Assembly (NCBI GenBank): GCA_937950385.1
Contig: CALFEA010000207.1
Location: 1-6,002 of the forward strand
Direction: 5' to 3'
DNA length: 6,002 nucleotides
From: an uncultured Altererythrobacter sp.
Lineage (GTDB): Bacteria > Pseudomonadota > Alphaproteobacteria > Sphingomonadales > Sphingomonadaceae
Shown: positions 1-6,002 of the stretch, piece after piece
Layout of the letters: every line of letters starts with the position of its first letter
Numbering within the stretch: the first letter of the stretch is position 1
Notes under the pieces: model-generated
What the model was told of the DNA's origin: nothing
Database searches by the model: none
Seen by the model: only the letters and a program-made list of their open reading frames with translations
Position numbers and translations under genes: made by a program

Positions 1-165
1 ATGGGCGAGCAAACTGGCTATAATGATGTCGGCATTCTAACCGCGCCTGATGGGTCGCGATATACGGTGGCCGTGATGATCGGGAATACGAAAGCGCCCG
101 TGCCTCAGCGTATGGATATGATGCATGCCGTGGTCGCTGCAATTGCCGAATATCACGGAAGCTAA
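1..165 (+). CDS. class A beta-lactamase-like serine hydrolase, C-terminal fragment (5' end outside window)
   Basis: The frame open from the first base gives 54 residues ending at TAA 163-165. The text TGYNDVGILTAPDG followed by a hydrophobic strand (YTVAVMIG) and a closing helix (MMHAVVAAIAEYH) matches the end of class A (Ambler) serine beta-lactamases. There the KTG active-site triad lies just before a loop, then an N-D-x-[GA] segment, a final beta strand and the C-terminal helix. The KTG triad, the SxxK serine and the SDN motif are not in the window, so catalytic competence cannot be judged. The window happens to begin with ATG, but this is probably an internal methionine: 54 residues hold only the last strands and helix of a protein usually near 290-300 residues. 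If complete, it would act in the periplasm and hydrolyse beta-lactam rings. A related non-lactamase serine hydrolase is possible. Confidence 0.75.
   Translation: MGEQTGYNDVGILTAPDGSRYTVAVMIGNTKAPVPQRMDMMHAVVAAIAEYHGS
162..165. other. overlapping stop codons of convergent genes
   Basis: The four bases CTAA carry TAA of the plus-strand beta-lactamase (163-165) and, on the other strand, TAG of the TIGR02117 gene (162-164). There is no intergenic space, and I see no GC-rich hairpin with a T-run here on either strand. Any terminator must lie inside the opposing coding sequence, or termination is factor-dependent. Confidence 0.9.
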
Positions 166-842
166 GCGGGCGGATCCACCCATTTCATCACGCCGCCTGC
201 AATCGGTGTCCACCATCCCGTTTTAATACCCGCCGCCGCCAGAGTGTTGCTGGTCCATTGATTGCATGTATGGCCAAGGTGATAGGTTTGCGGTGTATCG
301 TAAAATACGTCATGCGCGCCGTATCCATCATAGACTTCGCGCGCCGGAGTTGCGGCTGGGATTTGATTTACGATGATGCGCACCAAGGCGGCATATTCGC
401 TTTCGCTAATTGTCAGCTCGCGAAAGTCATCGACGGGCATGGGCCGGACATAATGGGCGATATGTAACAGGCCATCACCGCCGAAAGCGGCACCAATGGC
501 TGTGTCCAAGCTAATCTGGCTAAGCGTTGGCGTGTTGAGAAACACTTCGCGCTCGCCAAAGCTGACCGAGACATGGGTGTAGGGGCGGTTTGGATTGTCC
601 AAATCGCTGGCTGGGAACAGGCCGCGCCAATCGTGCTGCGGCGTAACGAGCGGCATGATGATACCGGTGTGCACATCATTGGTCTCAAGCATAATTGTGA
701 TGCCTGTCTCAGGTTCCTCCCAATCAGAATTGCGCGGAATGCTGGAGCCGATCCAAGCGGATAGGAAGAAGGCGGCGACTGTTATCGCTAGCGCCGTGCC
801 GATCCATTTGATCGCAGAGATTACCGTTTTTTGCGCAGCCAC
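162..842 (-). CDS. TIGR02117/DUF2459 family membrane-anchored protein
   Basis: The product has one N-terminal membrane segment (about residues 8-31, IKW to AWIG) and then a roughly 190-residue domain that should face the periplasm. Motifs recalled for TIGR02117 (DUF2459, first noted near urease operons) appear in order: NDVHT (55-59), FGEREVFLNTP (95-105), HIAHY (127-131), GYGAHDVFY (174-182), HTCNQWT (191-197) and WWTP (210-213). The Cys in TCNQWT (Cys193) and the His in DVHT (His57) are the best active-site candidates, which would suggest a cysteine-hydrolase-like fold; this is inference and the function is unknown. There is no usable ATG. I chose GTG at 842, with GGGGA about 12 bases upstream, giving 226 residues. 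A TTG at 854 would add four residues. It starts inside the end of prmA (22 or 34 bases of overlap), so it is probably translationally coupled and last in the operon. Confidence 0.8.
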   Translation of the reverse strand: MAAQKTVISAIKWIGTALAITVAAFFLSAWIGSSIPRNSDWEEPETGITIMLETNDVHTGIIMPLVTPQHDWRGLFPASDLDNPNRPYTHVSVSFGEREVFLNTPTLSQISLDTAIGAAFGGDGLLHIAHYVRPMPVDDFRELTISESEYAALVRIIVNQIPAATPAREVYDGYGAHDVFYDTPQTYHLGHTCNQWTSNTLAAAGIKTGWWTPIAGGVMKWVDPPA

Positions 843-1720
843 AATATCGACCAATCCCCATTGATAAGACGGGCCGAAAGGCGAAAGCCTTGGCGCCGGT
901 AAGCGCGCCGCACATCAGGTTCTTGCGTGGCCAAAAGCCCTGCCAAAACCAGATGACCCCCTGGCGTTATCGACTGTGCAAAACTGGGAGCAAGATCGAC
1001 CAGTGGCCCTGCTAGAATATTGGCGAGCAGCACATCATACGGCCCGCGCGCTTGCAGCAATGGGTGCTCCATCCCGTCTGCAATCACCATTGTGAGTGCA
1101 CCCGTTTTTGCTCCCATTTTCATACCGTTGAGCGCGGCATTATCTTCGACCACGCCGGTACAAACCGGATCAATGTCGGAGGCGGTGGCAAGCGCGCTTG
1201 GCCATAGTTTCATCGCTGCAAATGCGAGCAATCCTGTGCCTGTCCCAATGTCGGCTATATTCCGCGCTGCCACGCCTCCGCTGCGCATTGTATCGAGAAT
1301 TTTGAGGCATCCAGCGGTGGTTTCATGCTGGCCCGTACCAAAGGCTTGACTGGCGGGAACGCATAGATTGACTGCGCCTTTTTGGGGTTCGTGATCCGGC
1401 GTGTGGACGTAAAAACGCCCGGCTTGAATGGGGTCGACGCCTTGCTGGCTGAGAGTGAGCCAATCCTCATCAGGCAATTGTTCGGCAGTGAAGCTGGGCG
1501 GTGTGCCGCTAAAAAGCTGCGCCAAGGCCCGCGTTTGTTGATCGCCAGGCTTGCCCGGATACCATGCCTCTAAAACCCAATCATCGGGTTTATCCTCGGC
1601 AATTTCGCGGCCTGATATAACGAGGTCATAATCCCATTCCTCCAGCGCATCATGGGTAAGCAGCGCCTCTTGCACAGCCGCCTTTGGCGCAAATCCGGTG
1701 AGTTTCCAGCTGGTGCTCAT
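821..1720 (-). CDS. prmA: ribosomal protein L11 methyltransferase PrmA
   Basis: PrmA is a cytoplasmic SAM-dependent enzyme that methylates ribosomal protein L11 at its N-terminal amino group and lysines. The 299-residue length fits the family. Residues 1 to about 110 form the divergent N-terminal L11-recognition domain. The Rossmann methyltransferase domain follows: AFGTGQHETT (126-135), a PrmA hallmark; SAM-binding DIGTGTG (157-163); acidic SDID (181-184) after strand 2; the NILAGPL signature (234-240), the NPPY-like motif typical of PrmA; then PGGHLVLAGLL (253-263) and the closing W-S-I-L-W-L-R strand. The ATG at 1718-1720 overlaps the TGA of the upstream metallo-beta-lactamase gene as ATGA. 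No strong Shine-Dalgarno precedes it, so translational coupling is likely. Its 3' end overlaps the start of the TIGR02117 gene. prmA is non-essential in E. coli. All key motifs are intact. Confidence 0.96.
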   Translation of the reverse strand: MSTSWKLTGFAPKAAVQEALLTHDALEEWDYDLVISGREIAEDKPDDWVLEAWYPGKPGDQQTRALAQLFSGTPPSFTAEQLPDEDWLTLSQQGVDPIQAGRFYVHTPDHEPQKGAVNLCVPASQAFGTGQHETTAGCLKILDTMRSGGVAARNIADIGTGTGLLAFAAMKLWPSALATASDIDPVCTGVVEDNAALNGMKMGAKTGALTMVIADGMEHPLLQARGPYDVLLANILAGPLVDLAPSFAQSITPGGHLVLAGLLATQEPDVRRAYRRQGFRLSARLINGDWSILWLRKKR

Positions 1721-2643
1721 GGTGTCTTGGTCTGCTCTTTCAAAAGGCGTTTTTTGATATCTTCAACCTTGCCCAATGCATAGTCCTTGCACGGCGTGTC
1801 GCCCGGCGCGTTCTGGATTAGCTCACCTGCCTGCATGCGTTTCAACATTCGGCTGTGCGAGGGATGCGGGGTGAGCAGCAGGCTGCATCCCTGCCGCTCA
1901 AGCCGTTCAAGCCGCGCCAGTCCCGTGCGATATTCGGCCAAATATTGCGGGTGATCGGAAAACTTATAATCATCGCGGCTAACGGGCGAAAGGCTGTCGG
2001 CATAGACGATTGTCTCACACCGCTCCTCGCATTCCTGCCAATACCAAGTCAGCGCACCGGGTGAATGGCCCGGCGTTTCAATCGCGCGAATAGACAGGCC
2101 GCTTGCACCTAGCCCTTTGAGAGAATTCAAAATCAGACCCATTCGGACAGGCGCCATCGGTTCGTGCATTCCGAATTGAGGGTCACTGGGCAAAACTGTG
2201 CCTGTCTCAAAGACTGGAGCGATTTGCTTGCGTGCCATTACCGATGCACCAGTGGCCTCTTGAACTTTCGCATGACCGCCCACGTGGTCAAAATGCTCGT
2301 GACTATAGGCTAGAAATTTGATTTCTTTGGGATCGACATCCAGCGTTTTGATATTGCGCAAGACAGTCTCAGCGCCTTTTTCGGTTCCGCTATCAATGAG
2401 GATATGCTCACCATCACCAAGGATCAAAATCGATGAAATCCCGCAGGTTCCGACGTAATATGTATTGCCGTATATTTTGAAGGGCGGGGCGGGTTTGTCC
2501 CATTTGTCCCACGGTTCACATGTGTCGAGGAATGCTTGCTGATCGGCTGGGATTGCGGGTGCCACGTTTTCCGCATCAGTCACAGCAGGTGTCGCGCAAG
2601 CAGCAAGCAGCAAGGGCAGGGCAATCAGAACTCTATCGAACAT
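1717..2643 (-). CDS. subclass B3 metallo-beta-lactamase, predicted lipoprotein
   Basis: This is a zinc hydrolase of the metallo-beta-lactamase fold, 308 residues from the chosen start. Ligand positions fit subclass B3: H115-E-H117-F-D119-H120 (HxHxDH), H193 in TPGHSPG and H260 in TPHPS, giving two complete zinc sites. YADS (214-217) carries the Ser that replaces the B1/B2 zinc-binding Cys, a B3 trait. C253 and C285 match the conserved B3 disulfide pair. YGNTYYVGTCGISS (58-71) also matches B3 enzymes such as those of sphingomonads. The N-terminus MFDRVLIALPLLLAAC holds a lipobox (LAAC, Cys16), so signal peptidase II processing and anchoring on the periplasmic side are predicted; Ala after Cys gives no inner-membrane retention signal. 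ATG 2643 is chosen because GGAG lies six bases upstream; ATG 2655 and TTG 2664 are alternatives. B3 enzymes usually hydrolyse penicillins, cephalosporins and carbapenems, but activity here is inferred. Confidence 0.9.
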   Translation of the reverse strand: MFDRVLIALPLLLAACATPAVTDAENVAPAIPADQQAFLDTCEPWDKWDKPAPPFKIYGNTYYVGTCGISSILILGDGEHILIDSGTEKGAETVLRNIKTLDVDPKEIKFLAYSHEHFDHVGGHAKVQEATGASVMARKQIAPVFETGTVLPSDPQFGMHEPMAPVRMGLILNSLKGLGASGLSIRAIETPGHSPGALTWYWQECEERCETIVYADSLSPVSRDDYKFSDHPQYLAEYRTGLARLERLERQGCSLLLTPHPSHSRMLKRMQAGELIQNAPGDTPCKDYALGKVEDIKKRLLKEQTKTP

Positions 2644-3343
2644 AGCTGGCTCCATTTGCGTCAATGACTGCGCTGGTCATGCTTTCGGGAGCATCCAGCG
2701 CGCAAAATGTGATGATGCTGGCAATCTCATCTGGCTCAGCCACACGGCCCAGGGGAATATCGCGCAGCAGACCTGCCCCGCCTCGGCTTTCCAAATAATC
2801 GCCCGCCATCGCCGTATCGACAAATCCGGGCGCGACCGCAAAGCTGGTGATCCCCTTATTCGCATAGCCGCGCGCAATGCTTTTGTGCATGGCGACCATC
2901 CCGCCCTTGGCGGCTGCATAATGCCAATGATCGGGTGAATCTCCGCGGTGGGCGGCGCGGCTGGCGACATGAACGAGGCGTCCCTTTTGGCCAGTCTCTA
3001 GCCAATGGTTCACAGCAAAACGGCTCAGCTGCGCAGCGGCGGTTAGATTGATTCTGAGCGTCTCTTCCCATTTGTCGAGCCATTCAATGTCAGAGCCGCC
3101 AACCGGATTGGGATCAAACAATCCGGCATTATTGATAAGCACATCAATTGCACCATCGGCCTGTTCCAATGCGCTTTGCCATAAGTTTTGCGGAGCAATC
3201 GGTTCTGCAAAATCCGCCGCTATGGTGTCTGTTCCGCCAGATTTTGTTGCATGGCCAATGACTTGCGCGCCGCGCGCTTCAAGAGAAGCCTTGGCTGCTG
3301 CGCCGATTCCTCGGCTTGAACCGGTAAGGAGGATGCATGTCAT
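2633..3343 (-). CDS. SDR family NAD(P)-dependent oxidoreductase (FabG-like)
   Basis: This is a 236-residue classical short-chain dehydrogenase/reductase, complete and of normal length. It shows the nucleotide-binding TGSSRGIG (7-14), the NNAG motif (71-74), Asn99 of the catalytic tetrad, Ser128 in VASRAAHRG, and Tyr142-x-x-x-Lys146 in YAAAKGG. It also has the substrate-loop APGFVDTAM (171-179), GRVAEPDEIA (199-208) and the terminal DANGASYVR, close to the usual D-G-G end of FabG-like enzymes. It should be cytosolic and reduce a carbonyl or oxidise an alcohol. The short segment after the second strand (HATKSGG) leaves NADH versus NADPH preference open, and the substrate cannot be read from sequence. 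ATG 3341-3343 is the only sensible start, though no clear Shine-Dalgarno precedes it. It is first in the minus-strand block, and its last 11 bases overlap the metallo-beta-lactamase start. Residues S128, Y142 and K146 suggest an active enzyme. Confidence 0.92.
   Translation of the reverse strand: MTCILLTGSSRGIGAAAKASLEARGAQVIGHATKSGGTDTIAADFAEPIAPQNLWQSALEQADGAIDVLINNAGLFDPNPVGGSDIEWLDKWEETLRINLTAAAQLSRFAVNHWLETGQKGRLVHVASRAAHRGDSPDHWHYAAAKGGMVAMHKSIARGYANKGITSFAVAPGFVDTAMAGDYLESRGGAGLLRDIPLGRVAEPDEIASIITFCALDAPESMTSAVIDANGASYVR
2650..2653 (-). promoter_or_regulatory. Shine-Dalgarno GGAG deciding the metallo-beta-lactamase start
   Basis: On the minus strand the bases read GGAG, then CCAGCT, then ATG (2643-2641): a ribosome binding site at six-base spacing, inside the last codons of the upstream SDR gene. 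It favours ATG 2643 over the in-frame ATG 2655, whose own upstream bases (GACGCAA) carry no comparable signal. The shorter start also gives a cleaner lipoprotein signal peptide. Confidence 0.65.
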
Positions 3344-3471
3344 GCAATGCTGTATCCGAAACTTTGCATGCTGTGTCGAGCGTTTCAGTGATATAGCCGG
3401 GTTGCCACAGACGGTGAACGCGCTAAGTGAAGAAAGAACTGGGGCAATTTTAAAAAGAAGCGCTTAGAATT
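3344..3471. other. divergent intergenic region between the SDR operon and sdhC
   Basis: This 128-base gap must hold the promoters of both divergent units. It is more AT-rich near sdhC, including TTTTAAAAAG at 3448-3457. A perfect 8-base palindrome AAGCGCTT lies at 3458-3465, just ahead of the sdhC start. Toward sdhC the best -35-like element is TTGCCA at 3402-3407, but the -10 position reads only TAAGTG, so I do not call an sdh promoter. No terminator or small ORF is convincing. Confidence 0.6.
3390..3418 (-). promoter_or_regulatory. candidate sigma-70-type promoter for the SDR-MBL-prmA operon
   Basis: On the minus strand, TTCACC (plus 3418-3413) and TATATC (plus 3395-3390) are separated by exactly 17 bases, each matching four of six consensus positions. 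Transcription would start near 3383, leaving a leader of about 40 bases before the SDR ATG at 3343. This rests on consensus matching by eye only. Confidence 0.3.
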
Positions 3472-3906
3472 ATGGCAAACAGACCTCTCTCGCCGCACCT
3501 TCAAATTTGGAAATGGGGCCCGCATATGGCGGTTTCCATTTTGCACCGTGCCACGGGCGACGGCATGGCTGTCATCGGGCTTGGCGTGCTGGTTTGGTGG
3601 CTGGTCGCTCTGGCGAGTGGGCCGGATGCCTATGCCAGCTTTACCGGCTGGATGTGGGCGGATCTTGGTGCGCTTGAATGGAGCGGGGCAGCTGTTGTCG
3701 GCTCGATTGTTAAAGTGCTTTTGAAGATTGTCACAATCGGTTTGAGCTGGGCGTTCTTCACCCATTTGATGAGCGGCTTGCGGCATTTCGTGCTCGACAT
3801 TGGCGCCGGCTATGAGCTGGACACAAACAAAATGTGGTCAATCGCATCGCCGATCATCGCCATCCTTCTGACATTGGGCTTTTGGGCCCTCATCCTCTTT
3901 CGTTAA
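3472..3906 (+). CDS. sdhC: succinate dehydrogenase cytochrome b556 subunit SdhC
   Basis: SdhC is the larger membrane anchor of succinate:quinone oxidoreductase (complex II) in the inner membrane, where it helps bind heme b and ubiquinone. The 144 residues open with RPLSPHLQIWKW, then SILHRATG (22-29), where Ser22 and Arg26 correspond to the quinone-site Ser27 and Arg31 of E. coli SdhC. Three membrane segments are visible at about 31-50, 75-97 and 122-143. In FTHLMSGLRHFVLDIG, His98 aligns with heme ligand His84 of E. coli and His105 with His91. The length is a little above the E. coli protein (129), as is common in alphaproteobacteria. ATG 3472 is preceded only by a weak AAGAAG at 3455-3460. 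It is first in the sdhC-sdhD-sdhA series, 13 bases before sdhD. Confidence 0.95.
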   Translation: MANRPLSPHLQIWKWGPHMAVSILHRATGDGMAVIGLGVLVWWLVALASGPDAYASFTGWMWADLGALEWSGAAVVGSIVKVLLKIVTIGLSWAFFTHLMSGLRHFVLDIGAGYELDTNKMWSIASPIIAILLTLGFWALILFR

Positions 3907-3919
3907 GGGCTGAATATCC

Positions 3920-4306
3920 ATGGGTAACGGAACCTCCATCGGAAAAGTGCGCGGGCTGGGCTCGTCGCATCACGGAGCGCATCATTGGTTGCTGCAACGC
4001 TTTACAGCGGTCGGCAATGTGGTGCTGATGGGCTGGCTTGTGACAAGTTTTGTCCTGCTGCCGAACATGAATTATGACACGGTCAGCGCTTGGGTCGCCT
4101 CGCCTATATCTGCAACCGCAATGGTGCTGCTGGTGATCAGCGTTTTTTGGCACGCGCGCCTTGGTTTGCAAGTGGTGCTCGAAGATTATGTCCACGATGC
4201 TGGCACGAAATTTGGCCTTTTCGCTCTTCTCAATATCGCTGTCTTTGGCGGCGGCGCATTGGCAATCTTTAGCGTTGCCAAACTGGCTCTTGGAGGAGCC
4301 GCGTAA
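3920..4306 (+). CDS. sdhD: succinate dehydrogenase membrane anchor subunit SdhD
   Basis: SdhD is the smaller membrane anchor of complex II, pairing with SdhC to hold heme b and the ubiquinone site. The 128-residue protein begins with a polar, His-rich stretch ([14 protein letters not shown]), then three membrane segments at about 29-47, 62-84 and 99-121. [18 protein letters not shown] is the diagnostic motif. His78 lines up with E. coli SdhD His71 near the heme, and Asp89-Tyr90 with Asp82-Tyr83, where the Tyr contacts ubiquinone; the His-to-Tyr spacing of 12 is identical. AAGGG at 3905-3909, overlapping the sdhC stop, serves as ribosome binding site about ten bases before ATG 3920. Its TAA (4304-4306) shares one base with the sdhA ATG, so the two are translationally coupled. 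Confidence 0.95.
   Translation: MGNGTSIGKVRGLGSSHHGAHHWLLQRFTAVGNVVLMGWLVTSFVLLPNMNYDTVSAWVASPISATAMVLLVISVFWHARLGLQVVLEDYVHDAGTKFGLFALLNIAVFGGGALAIFSVAKLALGGAA
4292..4298 (+). promoter_or_regulatory. strong Shine-Dalgarno for sdhA
   Basis: GGAGGAG lies seven bases before ATG 4306, within the last codons of sdhD. It is the strongest ribosome binding site in the window and fixes the sdhA start at the TAATG junction. Confidence 0.8.
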
Positions 4307-6002
4307 TGACTGATACTTCCGCTTATAAAATTGTCGATCACACCTATGACGTTGTCGTTGTCGGTGCCGGTGGTTCGGGCCTGCGCGCAACAATGGGCGC
4401 AGCAGAAGCTGGGCTGAGAACGGCAAATATTTCCAAGGTTTTTCCCACGCGTTCGCACACTGTGGCAGCCCAAGGCGGCATTGCTGCATCGCTGGGAAAT
4501 AACTCGCCCGATCACTGGTCATGGCATATGTATGACACGGTAAAGGGTGCCGATTGGCTCGGCGATCAAGATGCGATTGAATATCTTGCCCGCGAAGCCC
4601 CGCAAGCCGTTTACGAGCTGGAGCATGCGGGCGTGCCTTTCTCTCGCAACGAGGACGGCACGATTTATCAGCGACCTTTCGGTGGTCACATGCAAAACAT
4701 GGGCGAAGGGCCGCCGGTTCAGCGCACCTGCGCCGCAGCGGACCGTACTGGTCATGCCATGCTGCACGCTTTGTATCAGCAAAGCCTGAAATATGACGCG
4801 GATTTCGTCATCGAATATTTCGCGCTCGACCTGATTATGAAAGACGGCAATTGCGTTGGCGTGATCGCGCAGTGCCTTGACGATGGCGTGATCCACCGCT
4901 TCCGCGCGCAAGCCGTTGTGCTGGCAACCGGCGGTTATGGCCGCTGCTATTACACAGCCACATCTGCACACACTTGCACAGGCGATGGCGGCGGCATGGT
5001 TCTGCGCGCTGGATTGCCATTGCAAGATATGGAGTTCGTGCAATTCCACCCAACCGGCATTTACGGTGCGGGCGTTTTGATTACAGAGGGCGCACGCGGC
5101 GAAGGTGGCTATCTCACCAACTCCGAAGGTGAACGCTTTATGGAGCGCTACGCTCCATCGGCGAAAGATTTGGCAAGCCGCGACGTCGTCAGCCGCTCTA
5201 TGGCGCTGGAAATGCGCGAAGGCCGCGGACAAGGCCCAGAAGGCGATCACATTCACCTGCACCTCGATCATATTGATCCCAAGGTTCTGGCAGAACGTCT
5301 GCCCGGCATCACCGAAAGCGGCAAGATTTTCGCAGGCGTCGATCTGACGCGGCAACCTTTGCCTGTAACGCCAACTGTGCATTACAATATGGGCGGAATC
5401 CCCTGCAATTATCACGGTCAAGTTGTCGCACCTAAAGGCAAAAACCCTGACAGTGTTGTCGGCGGATTGTATGCGGTGGGCGAGGCTGCCTGTGTATCCG
5501 TGCATGGCGCGAACCGCCTCGGTTCTAACTCGCTCATCGATCTCGTGGTGTTTGGCCGCGCGACCGGCCTGCATTTGAAAGAGAACATTGTCTCTGGCGC
5601 CAAGCAGGATGAGCTTCCTGCCGACAGTGCGGATATGGCATTGGGCCGTCTCGATCACTTCCGCTATGCCGATGGCGCGCAATCGACCGCGCAAATTCGC
5701 GGCGAAATGCAGAAAACCATGCAGAAACATGCGGCCGTTTTCCGTGATAGCGAGTTGATGGCAGAGGGCGTCAAACAGCTCACCGCAATCAACAAAACGA
5801 TGCAGGACATTAAAGTCACTGACCGTTCACTGATCTGGAATTCCGATTTGATTGAGACTTTGGAGCTCGACAATCTGATGGCGCAGGCCTGTGTCACGAT
5901 GACTTCTGCTGAAAACCGCAAGGAAAGCCGCGGCGCGCATGCCCACGAAGATTTCCCTGACCGTGATGACAAAACCTGGATGAAGCACACCTGTGCCACG
6001 TT
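4306..6002 (+). CDS. sdhA: succinate dehydrogenase flavoprotein subunit SdhA (3' end outside window)
   Basis: SdhA oxidises succinate to fumarate at a covalently bound FAD and passes electrons to the SdhB iron-sulfur clusters; it sits on the cytoplasmic face of complex II. The window holds 565 residues of an expected 600 or so, with no frameshift. The FAD-binding Rossmann motif [11 protein letters not shown] spans 18-28. His51 in [10 protein letters not shown] is the residue expected to carry the covalent flavin (E. coli His45). Active-site residues are in place: His248 in QFHPTG, Arg292 in SRDVVSR, His359 in VHYNMGG and Arg404 in GANRLGSNS. The C-terminal helical domain with [18 protein letters not shown] follows before the sequence runs off. 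The start at 4306 is set by a strong Shine-Dalgarno and the one-base overlap with sdhD. sdhB would be expected next, off the edge. The identity is certain; only the end is missing. Confidence 0.98.
   Translation, partial: MTDTSAYKIVDHTYDVVVVGAGGSGLRATMGAAEAGLRTANISKVFPTRSHTVAAQGGIAASLGNNSPDHWSWHMYDTVKGADWLGDQDAIEYLAREAPQAVYELEHAGVPFSRNEDGTIYQRPFGGHMQNMGEGPPVQRTCAAADRTGHAMLHALYQQSLKYDADFVIEYFALDLIMKDGNCVGVIAQCLDDGVIHRFRAQAVVLATGGYGRCYYTATSAHTCTGDGGGMVLRAGLPLQDMEFVQFHPTGIYGAGVLITEGARGEGGYLTNSEGERFMERYAPSAKDLASRDVVSRSMALEMREGRGQGPEGDHIHLHLDHIDPKVLAERLPGITESGKIFAGVDLTRQPLPVTPTVHYNMGGIPCNYHGQVVAPKGKNPDSVVGGLYAVGEAACVSVHGANRLGSNSLIDLVVFGRATGLHLKENIVSGAKQDELPADSADMALGRLDHFRYADGAQSTAQIRGEMQKTMQKHAAVFRDSELMAEGVKQLTAINKTMQDIKVTDRSLIWNSDLIETLELDNLMAQACVTMTSAENRKESRGAHAHEDFPDRDDKTWMKHTCAT

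Noticed and set aside
1..165. A stand-alone 54-residue gene starting at the ATG of base 1
   Set aside because: The sequence matches only the last strands and helix of class A beta-lactamases, so the ATG is most likely an internal Met at the window edge.
168..181. A possible terminator hairpin around GGGCGGATCCACCC at the convergent junction
   Set aside because: The symmetric part centres on GGATCC with no loop, has a mismatch, and no T-run follows. It also codes for the last residues of the TIGR02117 protein.
3402..3430. A promoter for sdhC built on TTGCCA at 3402
   Set aside because: The -10 position reads TAAGTG, with only two consensus matches, so the call would rest on the -35 box alone.
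3450..3467. A possible CtrA site (TTAA-N7-TTAA) upstream of sdhC
   Set aside because: TTAA at 3450-3453 is followed seven bases later by CGCT, not TTAA, so the second half is missing.
3385..3786. A minus-strand open frame spanning the intergenic region and part of sdhC
   Set aside because: It is low-complexity in translation, overlaps sdhC and has no family resemblance. The intergenic part fits a control region better.
3890..4522. A 210-codon minus-strand frame across sdhD and the start of sdhA
   Set aside because: It overlaps two certain genes, and its translation is very rich in Gln, His, Arg and Cys with no motif, as expected for a shadow frame.
4519..5730. A 403-codon open frame on the minus strand, antisense to sdhA
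   Set aside because: It lies wholly inside sdhA, whose motifs are unmistakable. The frame stays open because codon bias in sdhA leaves few stop codons on the opposite strand. Its translation is rich in Ala, Arg, His and Ile with no recognisable domain.

Overview
The window reads as an ordinary chromosomal stretch of an alphaproteobacterium, most likely a sphingomonad of the Erythrobacter/Altererythrobacter type. The basis is the alphaproteobacterial character of SdhC, SdhD and SdhA, the sdhC-sdhD-sdhA gene order, and the resemblance of the metallo-beta-lactamase and the serine beta-lactamase tail to sphingomonad proteins. This placement comes from recalled family features, not from a search. 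Coding density is very high. I see no tRNA, rRNA, CRISPR array, insertion sequence, integrase or attachment site.

Layout. (1) Positions 1-165, plus strand: the C-terminal end of a class A (serine) beta-lactamase-like protein whose start lies upstream of the window. (2) Positions 162-3343, minus strand: a tightly packed four-gene block, in transcription order an SDR oxidoreductase, a subclass B3 metallo-beta-lactamase with a lipoprotein signal, prmA (ribosomal protein L11 methyltransferase), and a membrane-anchored TIGR02117/DUF2459 protein. Every junction overlaps, so this is almost certainly one transcript. Its last stop codon overlaps the stop codon of the convergent beta-lactamase. (3) Positions 3344-3471: a 128-base divergent intergenic region, the only real non-coding stretch, with a plausible promoter for the minus-strand block. 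(4) Positions 3472-6002, plus strand: sdhC, sdhD and most of sdhA, encoding the membrane anchor and flavoprotein of succinate dehydrogenase (complex II). The last residues of sdhA, and presumably sdhB, lie beyond the right edge.

How the genes work together. SdhC, SdhD and SdhA belong to one enzyme linking the TCA cycle to the quinone pool. The minus-strand block has no obvious single pathway: a housekeeping ribosome-modification gene shares a transcript with a probable beta-lactam hydrolase and two proteins of unknown substrate. With the serine beta-lactamase tail, two unrelated beta-lactamase-type genes sit within about 2.7 kb. I find no convincing new biological system. The points most worth a look are the B3 enzyme as a predicted lipoprotein with all zinc ligands, its coupling to prmA, and the conserved Cys/His pattern in the uncharacterised TIGR02117 protein.
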